Origin: a virus
IMG/VR virus record: IMGVR_UViG_3300027833_001158
Coordinates: 1 to 24,398 of that record
Strand: one strand, 5' to 3'
DNA length: 24,398 nt
Every line of letters begins with the position of its first letter. The first letter of the stretch is position 1. The position numbers were made by a program, and so were the translations under genes. Below, in pieces: positions 5,879 to 13,060 of the stretch. The notes under the pieces were generated by a model. That model was given only the letters and a program-made list of their open reading frames with translations. It did no database searches and was not told the DNA's origin.

Positions 5879-6826
5879 ATGGCTATGGGTATCAGTATAG
5901 GTATTGGTATACCTAGCGGAGTGTTAAGTTCAGGATCTGGATTAGATGGAACATCTTTTATAACTACTTGGAGAACAACAGTAGATGGAGAAACTATAAC
6001 TATACCGATTGGGACTGGTAGTTATAATTATACTGTTAAAACAAGTGATGGTCAAGAAATCCCAAATATAACTGGAGACGCTACAATAACATTTACTACT
6101 GCTGGAGACTATGATGTTTCTATAAGTGGAACATTTCCTCAAATAAAACTTAATAACGGTGGAGATAAACTAAAAATAGTAGATATCAAGCAATGGGGGA
6201 ATATTGTTTGGGGTTCTTTCTCTGCTTCTTTTAGAGGTTGTAGTAATTTAGTTGGAACTTATACGGATGCTCCTAATTTAAGTAGTGTTGGTAATATGAG
6301 CAATACTTTTAGAGACTGTGATATTTTTACTGGTAAAACATCAAATTGGGATACAAGTATTGTAACTAATATGAATGGTATGTTTAGAAGCGCTGAATCG
6401 TTTAACTCTGATTGTTCTTCTTGGGATGTTAGTAGTCTTACTACTGCAGTAAGTATGTTTCAACAAGCAAGAGCATTTAATCAAGATATTGGTGCTTGGG
6501 ATGTGAGTAATGTGACTAATATGAATCAAATGTTTAGCACTACCAATCTTTTTGACCAAAATTTAGAAAGTTGGAATATTTCAAAAGTAACAACCTTTGG
6601 TAACTTTAAAACAGTTGGAGTCTTTTCAACAGCAAACTATGATGCGCTATTAATTGGATGGAATAATACTTTACTTGCACAGTTTCCTGGAGGTGGAGGA
6701 TATACTTTAACACCTTCAATAAGTCTTGGTAATTCACAATATACAGCAGGTGGAGCAGCTGAAGCAGCAAGAACTTCTTTAGACTCGGTATTTGGTTGGA
6801 CTATAACAGACGGAGGAACAGCTTAA
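5879..6826 (+). CDS. DUF285 / BspA-like surface repeat protein
   Basis: A 315-residue protein. Residues about 25-100 form a PKD-like beta domain (TFTTAGDYDVSISGTFP). Then come repeats with 25-residue spacing: Trp157, Trp182, Trp207 and Trp232 each begin W-D/N-x-S, as in WDVSNVTNMNQMF (207-219), and Phe144, 169, 194 and 219 keep the same period. This is the DUF285 (Pfam) / 26-residue bacterial surface repeat found in Bacteroidota and Mycoplasma lipoproteins. The end AALDSVFG-like region ARTSLDSVFGWTITDGG (297-313) is the usual C-terminal cap of such proteins. No signal peptide is present, so it is a virion protein rather than a secreted one. Adhesion to host or particle surface is the likely role; its location next to the 5344 decoration-like gene supports that. 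Confidence 0.9.
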   Translation: MAMGISIGIGIPSGVLSSGSGLDGTSFITTWRTTVDGETITIPIGTGSYNYTVKTSDGQEIPNITGDATITFTTAGDYDVSISGTFPQIKLNNGGDKLKIVDIKQWGNIVWGSFSASFRGCSNLVGTYTDAPNLSSVGNMSNTFRDCDIFTGKTSNWDTSIVTNMNGMFRSAESFNSDCSSWDVSSLTTAVSMFQQARAFNQDIGAWDVSNVTNMNQMFSTTNLFDQNLESWNISKVTTFGNFKTVGVFSTANYDALLIGWNNTLLAQFPGGGGYTLTPSISLGNSQYTAGGAAEAARTSLDSVFGWTITDGGTA

Positions 6827-6836
6827 AATATACAAA

Positions 6837-7046
6837 ATGATAAAAACATCAAAATTAAATTACCCTTCAGTAGAAACTTGGTTTATAGGTTGGGATAGTG
6901 ATAGAGAAGAAATAAAAACTTATGGTTCTGTTTTACCAACTCAATGTATGATTTCACCTTGGGATGAAATGGATTATTTTACAAATGAAGCTGAATGGCT
7001 GGAAGTGTTGTTAGAAAATGGGATTAATCCTTTTCAGGAAGACTAA
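6837..7046 (+). CDS. Conserved small acidic protein, unknown function
   Basis: A 69-residue protein starting MIKTSKLNYPSVETWFIGWDSDRE. It is aromatic-rich and acidic, ends with EWLEVLLENGINPFQED, and has no membrane segment. I recall similar short proteins (K-L-x-Y-P-S-V-E-T-W-F-I-G-W pattern) in marine phage genomes near virion genes, without a known function. The start follows an A-rich leader (tacaaaATG) ten bases after the DUF285 stop. Confidence 0.65.
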   Translation: MIKTSKLNYPSVETWFIGWDSDREEIKTYGSVLPTQCMISPWDEMDYFTNEAEWLEVLLENGINPFQED

Positions 7047-7065
7047 ATAAGTAATTAAACGATAC

Positions 7066-7084
7066 ACTATGTGACTATCATAGT
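7066..7084 (+). promoter_or_regulatory. Short hairpin ahead of the 7085 start
   Basis: The bases actatg (7066-7071) and catagt (7079-7084) are exact inverted complements separated by seven bases, and the ATG at 7085 follows immediately. It could be a structured leader or simply chance in A/T-rich sequence. If the real start is the internal ATG at 7109, the hairpin lies in the leader. Confidence 0.25.
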
Positions 7085-7366
7085 ATGAAAACAATTAAAT
7101 TAAATACAATGTCAAAAGAACAAAAGATTACAACAGAAGAATTAACAAGTATTAAAGAAAAACAAAAAACTGTTAACGATTTATTATCAAATATTGGTTA
7201 CCTAGAAGCTCAAAAGCATTCAACGCTACATCAATTGTCTGAGTTTAATTCAGATATAGAAAAAAGCAAAAATGATCTAGAAGAAAAATACGGTGCTATT
7301 AGCATTAATTTAGAAGATGGTTCATATACTTTTATTGAAAAAGAAAATAAACCTGAAGATGTCTAA
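7085..7366 (+). CDS. Coiled-coil small protein, unknown function
   Basis: A 93-residue charged protein. Residues about 15-70 (TEELTSIKEKQKTVND ... IEKSKNDLEEKYG) form a long helix or coiled coil with regular hydrophobic positions; the end ISINLEDGSYTFIEKE is probably a short beta hairpin. The ATG at 7109 (giving 85 residues, MSKEQKITTEEL) has a more typical A-rich context than the one at 7085, so the true start may be 7109. The family is not recognised by name but the type is common in phages. It overlaps the next gene by eight bases. Confidence 0.6.
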   Translation: MKTIKLNTMSKEQKITTEELTSIKEKQKTVNDLLSNIGYLEAQKHSTLHQLSEFNSDIEKSKNDLEEKYGAISINLEDGSYTFIEKENKPEDV

Positions 7367-7586
7367 TGTTATAAGAAAAATAAGTATTGGTTCTGATTAC
7401 AAAAACGATGCAATGCATTATGCTGTAAGTCAACAAGTTTATGGAGGACACACAATATCAGCAATCTTACACAATCAAGAATCAAACTCTTATAGTATAT
7501 TCATAAAAAAAGGAGATGAGATAATGCCATGGAAGAAATTTAATTCTAACATGGCTATATCCGTTGAATATGATTTAGAATATTAG
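7359..7586 (+). CDS. Conserved small phage protein, unknown function
   Basis: A 75-residue protein from the ATG at 7359, which lies within the last codons of the preceding gene. The frame opens further upstream at 7317, but that start would extend into the previous gene with a lysine/leucine-rich stretch of no coding value. The opening MSNVIRKISIGSDYKNDAMHYAV is a pattern I recall from phage proteins upstream of terminase genes, with the later SYSIFIKKG strand and MPWKKFNSNMAISVEY ending. No catalytic motif is visible. The stop TAG is directly followed by the next ATG. Confidence 0.65.
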   Translation: MSNVIRKISIGSDYKNDAMHYAVSQQVYGGHTISAILHNQESNSYSIFIKKGDEIMPWKKFNSNMAISVEYDLEY

Positions 7587-8192
7587 ATGAAAAGTTTATA
7601 CGATTTCATAATTAAGCCATTAGGTGATAGATATGAAAATGAAATAAAACTTGGTGATAAGACCTTAGTCTTGAACACGAAAATAGAAAGCTTTAAATCA
7701 GTCAATAATATGGCTGTAGTTGTTGAAACTCCTAAAGCTTTTAAAACAGATATAAAAAAAGGAGATATAATAGTAGTTCATCACAATGTTTTTAGAGTAT
7801 TCTACGACATGAAAGGTGTTAAAAAAAATAGTAGATCTTATTTTGAAGATGGATTATACTTTTGTGCTATAGATCAAATATATTTGTATAAAAATACAGG
7901 CAATTGGAAATCATTTGGGGACAGATGTTTTGTAATGCCTTTAAAGAATAATAACTCTTTAGAGCTAGAAAAAGAACAAAAACTTATTGGTATACTAAAA
8001 TACGGAAATAAGTCCTTAGAAGCTCTTAAAATAATCCCAGGAGATGTATTAGGTTTTACACCTAACAGTGAATGGGATTTTATTATAGACAAGCAAAGAG
8101 TTTATTGTATGAAATCTAATGATATTGTAATTAAATATGAACACAAAGGAAACCAAGAAGAATATAATCCTAGCTGGGCAGAAAGCAGTTGA
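7587..8192 (+). CDS. Tandem GroES-like (two Cpn10 folds) protein
   Basis: A 201-residue protein that I read as two GroES-like beta barrels. Repeat 1 (about 5-102): PLGDRY (11-16) for the bacterial RPLHDR, KTLVLNT (25-31) for GGIVLT, NMAVVVETP for GEVLAVG, DIKKGDIIVVHHN (55-67) for VKVGDIVIFND, and YFCAIDQIYLYK (91-102) for the final ESDILAIVE strand. Repeat 2 (about 112-185): RCFVMPLKN, KLIGILKYGN, LKIIPGDVLGFTP and RVYCMKSNDIVIKYE (171-185), which aligns well with GroES EEVLIMSESDILAIVE. The two halves share the Y-x-C-x-x-x-[DN]-x-I end. Repeat 2 has no obvious long mobile loop. Double-Cpn10 proteins are known in chloroplasts (Cpn20). A normal groES lies upstream, so this may be a second co-chaperonin or a virion barrel. 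The last 56 bases overlap the next gene. Confidence 0.72.
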   Translation: MKSLYDFIIKPLGDRYENEIKLGDKTLVLNTKIESFKSVNNMAVVVETPKAFKTDIKKGDIIVVHHNVFRVFYDMKGVKKNSRSYFEDGLYFCAIDQIYLYKNTGNWKSFGDRCFVMPLKNNNSLELEKEQKLIGILKYGNKSLEALKIIPGDVLGFTPNSEWDFIIDKQRVYCMKSNDIVIKYEHKGNQEEYNPSWAESS

Positions 8193-8412
8193 AGAGTTAA
8201 TTAAAGTAGCTAAGGAAGCTATTGTTGATTCTGATGATGATCTATCTGCTGATAAACTTAAAAACGCTGCAGCTACTAAGAAGCTAGCTATATTCGATGC
8301 TTTTGAAATTCTTAATCGTATTGAAGAAGAAGAGAATATGCTTGATCCTAAAAAAGAAGAAGTTAAACAAGAAAAGTCTTTTAGAGGTTTTGCTGAAGGA
8401 AGATCTAAGTAA
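8137..8412 (+). CDS. Helical protein upstream of terminase, possible small terminase
   Basis: A 91-residue helical protein. The segment LAGQKAVEELIKVAKEAI (12-29) is one helix; DDDLSADKLKNAAATKKLAIFDAFEILNRIEEEE (33-66) forms another pair, followed by a disordered tail. From memory, proteins with the SADKLKNAAATKKLAIFDAFEIL pattern sit directly before TerL in many marine phages. A small-terminase or packaging-accessory role is suggested by position only; no helix-turn-helix is obvious. It begins within the preceding gene (56-base overlap) and its stop shares one base with the terL start (TAATG). The start is supported by the good match of residues 1-20 to the remembered family. Confidence 0.6.
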   Translation: MNTKETKKNIILAGQKAVEELIKVAKEAIVDSDDDLSADKLKNAAATKKLAIFDAFEILNRIEEEENMLDPKKEEVKQEKSFRGFAEGRSK

Positions 8413-10622
8413 TGTACGAGCAAACTCTATATAGCGTCTTAAAACACCACATAAAACCCAAAATTGTAAATAGATTAAACAAATACAAAAAATGGGAGTA
8501 TGGTTATAACAAAGAATATGACGTTGTTGTTATAAGTAAGACTGGTCAAATAGGTGAAATTTACAATATACAAGGTTTAAATATAGCTTTACCAAAACAA
8601 GAGAATGTTGTTTCTTTTGAATCAAACAAGTGGCAGCATACTCAATACCCTAAAGAGCTAAAAAAAATAAAATCTGTTTTTGATTGGGATGATTACCCTA
8701 CTAACTTTAAAGAAGAATGGTATGACTATATCGATACAGAGTTTAAAAGAAGAGATGAAGGAATGTGGTTTAATAATAAAGACGTTCCTACTTATATTAC
8801 TGGTACTAACTACATGTACCTGCAGTGGTCCAAGATTGATGTTGGGCAGCCAGATTTTAGGGAGTCAAACAGATTATTCTACTTATTCTGGGAAGCTTGT
8901 AAAGCAGACGTCAGATCATACGGTATGTGTTATCTTAAAAACAGACGTTCTGGATTCTCGTTTATGGCATCTGGAGAAACAGTTAACCAGGCAACAATAT
9001 CAACAGATTCAAGGTTTGGTATATTATCAAAATCTGGGCCTGATGCGAAGAAAATGTTTACAGACAAAGTTGTACCAATATCGATCAACTACCCTTTCTT
9101 TTTCAAACCGATACAAGACGGTATGGACAGGCCAAAAACAGAACTCGCGTATAGAGTACCAGCGTCGAAGTTTACACGAAAGAAACTTGATACCAACGAA
9201 AAGTTACAAGAAATATCGGGGCTCGACACAACAATTGACTGGAAAAACACAGGAGACAACTCGTATGACGGGGAAAAATTAAAACTACTAGTACACGATG
9301 AAAGTGGAAAGTGGGAAAGACCTACAAATATATTAAACAACTGGAGGGTAACTAAAACTTGTTTAAGATTAGGTTCTAGAATTATAGGTAAATGTATGAT
9401 GGGCTCAACATCAAACGCTCTAGACAAGGGTGGTGAAAATTTTAAAAAATTATACTATGATTCAAATATTAACGAAAGAAACGCCAATGGGCAGACTCGT
9501 TCAGGACTCTATAGTTTGTTCATACCTATGGAATGGAACTACGAAGGATACATTGATTCTTATGGATTTCCTGTATTCAACACTCCAGGTAAAGAAATAA
9601 AAGGACCACAGGGTGATCCAATAGATCAAGGAGTAATAGAGTATTGGCAAAACGAAGTAGATGGTTTAAAAAACGATCAAGATGGTTTAAACGAATACTA
9701 TCGTCAATTTCCAAGAACAGAGCAGCACGCTTTTAGAGATGAAACAAAGCAATCGCTTTTTAATCTTACAAAAATATACGAGCAAATAGATTACAATGAA
9801 GACTTAAGAAACACCTCTGTAGTAACTAAAGGTAGTTTTCAATGGGAGAATGGTGTTAAAGATTCTAAGGTTTTATTTATGCCTAATAAAGACGGTAGAT
9901 TTAATATAACTTGGGTTCCACCTACGAATCTTCAGAATCGTGTAATAATTAAAGGTAATACTAAGTATCCAGGTAATGATCACTGTGGAGCGTTTGGTTG
10001 TGATAGTTATGATATATCAGGTACAGTTGATGGTAGAGGTTCTAATGGAGCTTTACACGGTTTAACAAAATTTAGTATGGAGGACATACCTCCTAATCAT
10101 TTCTTTTTAGAATATATTGCTAGACCACAAACAGCTGAGATGTTTTTTGAAGATGTATTAATGGCATGTATATTTTACGGTATGCCTTTACTTTGTGAAA
10201 ACAACAAGCCTAGATTATTATATTATTTCAGAAGAAGAGGTTATAGAGGTTACTCTATGAATAGACCAGATAAGGTTTGGAACAAATTATCAGTAACTGA
10301 AAAAGAAATAGGTGGAATACCTAACTCTAGTGAAGACATAAAACAAGCTCACGCTTCTGCTATAGAAACATATGTAGATACAAACATTGGTAAAACTGAA
10401 GGAGGTTATGGAGACATGTACTTTCAAAGAACCTTAGAAGATTGGGCTAAATTTAATATAAATAACAGAACAAAACATGATGCTTCCATAAGTTCTGGTT
10501 TAGCTTTAATGGCATGTAACAAGAATAGATACACACCAACAGCTAAAAAAGAATATAAAAGTATAAACTTAGGTATAAAAAAATATGACAACACAGGCGC
10601 GTCATCAAAAATGATTAAATAA
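8412..10622 (+). CDS. terL: Terminase large subunit (packaging ATPase/nuclease)
   Basis: A 736-residue DNA-packaging motor that cuts and pumps the genome into proheads. The ATPase has a deviant P-loop LKNRRSGFSFMAS (175-187), with Phe182 in place of the usual Lys of GK[ST]; this form is also known in crAss-like TerL. The Walker B is KLLVHDESG (291-299, Asp296 and Glu297) and the coupling motif is GSTSN (331-335). The segment QFPRTEQHAF (432-441) is the typical link after the ATPase. The RNase H-like nuclease shows GAFGCDSYD (Asp531), LLCENNK (Glu596) and TKHDASIS (Asp690) as metal ligands. Length agrees with crAss-like enzymes. The codon use of the ATPase core (about 8820-9310) is richer in G/C than the rest. 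It ends directly against the portal start. Confidence 0.95.
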   Translation: MYEQTLYSVLKHHIKPKIVNRLNKYKKWEYGYNKEYDVVVISKTGQIGEIYNIQGLNIALPKQENVVSFESNKWQHTQYPKELKKIKSVFDWDDYPTNFKEEWYDYIDTEFKRRDEGMWFNNKDVPTYITGTNYMYLQWSKIDVGQPDFRESNRLFYLFWEACKADVRSYGMCYLKNRRSGFSFMASGETVNQATISTDSRFGILSKSGPDAKKMFTDKVVPISINYPFFFKPIQDGMDRPKTELAYRVPASKFTRKKLDTNEKLQEISGLDTTIDWKNTGDNSYDGEKLKLLVHDESGKWERPTNILNNWRVTKTCLRLGSRIIGKCMMGSTSNALDKGGENFKKLYYDSNINERNANGQTRSGLYSLFIPMEWNYEGYIDSYGFPVFNTPGKEIKGPQGDPIDQGVIEYWQNEVDGLKNDQDGLNEYYRQFPRTEQHAFRDETKQSLFNLTKIYEQIDYNEDLRNTSVVTKGSFQWENGVKDSKVLFMPNKDGRFNITWVPPTNLQNRVIIKGNTKYPGNDHCGAFGCDSYDISGTVDGRGSNGALHGLTKFSMEDIPPNHFFLEYIARPQTAEMFFEDVLMACIFYGMPLLCENNKPRLLYYFRRRGYRGYSMNRPDKVWNKLSVTEKEIGGIPNSSEDIKQAHASAIETYVDTNIGKTEGGYGDMYFQRTLEDWAKFNINNRTKHDASISSGLALMACNKNRYTPTAKKEYKSINLGIKKYDNTGASSKMIK

Positions 10623-13028
10623 ATGAAGATACAAACTAATACTTATAGTTCATTCCCTAGTCAAGTAGTTAGCGATGAAGAAAAAGCAAGTCTAGATTAC
10701 GGTATACAAGTGGGTAGAGCCATAGAGCAAGAGTGGTTTCAAGGAGGAAGATCCGGAAACAGATATGCTAAGTATTATAGTAATTTTCATCAATTAAGAT
10801 TATATGCTAGAGGAGAGCAAAGTGTTCAAAAGTATAAAAATGAATTATCTATAAATGGTGATTTATCATACTTGAACTTAGACTGGACACCTGTTCCTAT
10901 TATATCTAAGTTTGTAGACATAGTTGCTAATGGATTGTCTAATAAATCATACGATATAACAGCTTACGCTCAAGATCCTTTTTCTGTAAAAAACAGAACA
11001 GACTATGCACAAGCTATAGAGCAGGATATGAATACCAAAAAAGCTCTTGTTAACTTACAAGAAAACTTAGGTATGGATTTTTCTAGAACTCAAAATATGG
11101 AAGATCTACCCGAAAGCGATGAAGAGCTTGATCTACACATGCAGATGACTTATAAGCAAAACGTAGAAGTAGCTGAGGAAGAAGTTATAAATAACGTTCT
11201 AGCAGGTAATAAATTTGATGAAACAAAGAAAAGAATAGCTCAAGACTTAACCGTTATAGGTATAGGAGCTACTAAAACTAGGTTTGATAAATCACAAGGT
11301 ATAGTTGTAGATTACGTTGATCCAGCTTATATGGTTTACTCTTATACAGAAGATCCAAACTTTGAAGACATATATTATGTAGGAGAAGTAAAAGCTGTAA
11401 CAATACCTGAATTAAAAAAGCAGTTTCCAAACCTTTCAAACGAAGAGTTAGAAAGAATACAAAAAACTCCAGGTAATTCTCAATACGTTACAGGTTGGGG
11501 TAATTACGATGAAAACACGGTTCAAGTAATGTACTTTGAGTATAAAACCTATATGAACCAAGTTTTTAAAATTAAAAGAACAGAACAAGGCTTAGAAAAA
11601 GCTTTAGAAAAAACAGATTCTTTTAATCCTCCAGAAAATGATAATTTTGAAAGAGTTTCTAGAAGTATAGAAGTGTTATACACTGGCGCTAAAGTGTTAG
11701 GTACTAATCTAATGCTAGAGTGGAAAATGGCTGAAAACATGACTAGGCCAAATGCTGATACTACTAAAGTAGAAATGAACTACTGTATTAGTGCACCTAA
11801 GATGTATAAAGGACGTATAGAGTCTCTTGTTAGTAAGATAACTGGTTTTGCTGATATGATTCAGTTAACACATTTAAAACTGCAACAAGTTATGTCTAGA
11901 ATAGTTCCTGATGGTGTATTCTTAGATATGGATGGTTTAGCTGAAGTTGATTTAGGTAACGGTACAAATTATAATCCAGCAGAAGCTCTTAATATGTATT
12001 TTCAAACTGGTTCTATAGTAGGTAGATCACTTAATCAAGAAGGTGGTTTAAATCCTGGGAAAGTACCTATACAAGAATTATCAACATCTTCTGGACAAGC
12101 TAAAATACAAAGTTTAATAGGTACGTATCAATATTACCTACAAATGATAAGAGACGTAACTGGATTAAACGAAGCTAGAGATGGTAGTCAACCAGATAAA
12201 GATGCTTTAGTTGGGGTTCAGAAATTAGCAGCAAACGCTTCTAATACAGCTACAAGACACCTATTAGATTCTTTATTGTTTGTTACTTTAAGAGTGTGTG
12301 AAAACATAAGTCTTAAAGTTGCTGATTTAATAAAAAACCCTTTAACTGAAAACTCATTAATAAATTCTATAAGCACTTTTAATACTAAAACATTAGAAGA
12401 GTTTATGGATTTACAGCTTCATGACTTTGGTATCTTTTTACAGTTAGAACCTGAAGAAGATGAAAAAGCTTTACTAGAACAGAATATTCAAATGGCTTTA
12501 CAAACAGGTGCTATAGCTTTGTCAGATGCTATTGACATTAGACAAATAAGAAATATTAAAGTAGCTAACCAGTTTTTAAAACTTAGACAAACTCAGAAAA
12601 TAAAAAGAGAGCAACAACAACAACAGCAAAATATACAAGCACAAGCTCAAGCGAATTCTGAGGCTGCTGAAAAAGCTGCTATGTTTGAGGTTCAAAAACA
12701 ACAAGCTCTTACTTCTGAAAAAGTTAATGTAGAACAAGCTAAGTCTCAGTTTGAAATACAGAGAATGCAAACTGAAGCTCAAATAAAAAGAGAGCTTATG
12801 GCTGAAGAGTTTAATTATAACATACAATTAGCTCAAGCTCAAATGAATACACAAAATCAAAGAGAGCAAGAGATAGAAGATAGGAAAGATCAAAGAATAA
12901 AACTACAGGGAACACAGCAATCAGAATTAATAAATCAAAGACAAACAGAAGGATTACCTCAGAATTTTGAATCTTCAGGTAATGACGTTTTAGGTGGTTT
13001 TGGTTTAGAAGGTTTTGGACCTAGATAA
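10623..13028 (+). CDS. Portal protein
   Basis: An 801-residue portal, the dodecameric channel at the capsid vertex through which TerL packages DNA. The N-terminal part includes LNLDWTPVPIISKFVDIVANGL (85-106), and the middle YVDPAYMVYSYTEDPNFEDI. The segment YLQMIRDVTGLNEARDGSQPD (505-525) is the typical portal stem/clip pattern also seen in crAss-like portals, followed by DALVGVQKLAANASNTATRH. Residues about 640-765 are a long Gln- and Glu-rich helix (REQQQQQQNI, then QKQQALTSEK), suggesting a long barrel or crown extension. The end GGFGLEGFGPR is glycine-rich. The start abuts terL (TAA then ATG). A 32-base gap containing the repeated pre-start element leads to the next gene. Confidence 0.93.
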   Translation: MKIQTNTYSSFPSQVVSDEEKASLDYGIQVGRAIEQEWFQGGRSGNRYAKYYSNFHQLRLYARGEQSVQKYKNELSINGDLSYLNLDWTPVPIISKFVDIVANGLSNKSYDITAYAQDPFSVKNRTDYAQAIEQDMNTKKALVNLQENLGMDFSRTQNMEDLPESDEELDLHMQMTYKQNVEVAEEEVINNVLAGNKFDETKKRIAQDLTVIGIGATKTRFDKSQGIVVDYVDPAYMVYSYTEDPNFEDIYYVGEVKAVTIPELKKQFPNLSNEELERIQKTPGNSQYVTGWGNYDENTVQVMYFEYKTYMNQVFKIKRTEQGLEKALEKTDSFNPPENDNFERVSRSIEVLYTGAKVLGTNLMLEWKMAENMTRPNADTTKVEMNYCISAPKMYKGRIESLVSKITGFADMIQLTHLKLQQVMSRIVPDGVFLDMDGLAEVDLGNGTNYNPAEALNMYFQTGSIVGRSLNQEGGLNPGKVPIQELSTSSGQAKIQSLIGTYQYYLQMIRDVTGLNEARDGSQPDKDALVGVQKLAANASNTATRHLLDSLLFVTLRVCENISLKVADLIKNPLTENSLINSISTFNTKTLEEFMDLQLHDFGIFLQLEPEEDEKALLEQNIQMALQTGAIALSDAIDIRQIRNIKVANQFLKLRQTQKIKREQQQQQQNIQAQAQANSEAAEKAAMFEVQKQQALTSEKVNVEQAKSQFEIQRMQTEAQIKRELMAEEFNYNIQLAQAQMNTQNQREQEIEDRKDQRIKLQGTQQSELINQRQTEGLPQNFESSGNDVLGGFGLEGFGPR

Positions 13029-13040
13029 AGCTGTATTTAA

Positions 13041-13060
13041 TTATTTAATTATATCATATT
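13041..13060 (+). promoter_or_regulatory. Conserved 20-base pre-start element, copy 1
   Basis: The 20 bases right before the 13061 ATG differ at one position from the 20 bases right before the 15901 ATG. The shared core is aattatatcatattATG. Its fixed distance to the ATG suggests a role in translation initiation or a promoter with a very short leader. No equal copy was seen before the other genes. Confidence 0.45.

Noticed and set aside
8049-8423. Minus-strand open frame of 124 codons
   Set aside because: It opposes the end of the tandem GroES-like gene and the helical gene before terL, is serine/leucine-rich and has no protein-like pattern.
8680-9282. Plus-strand open frame of 200 codons in terL
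   Set aside because: It overlaps the ATPase domain in another frame and is rich in Lys, Thr and Gln without domain features.
9089-9427. Minus-strand open frame of 112 codons in terL
   Set aside because: It coincides with the G/C-richer ATPase core, which lowers stop frequency on the other strand; the TerL motifs in the + frame are clear.
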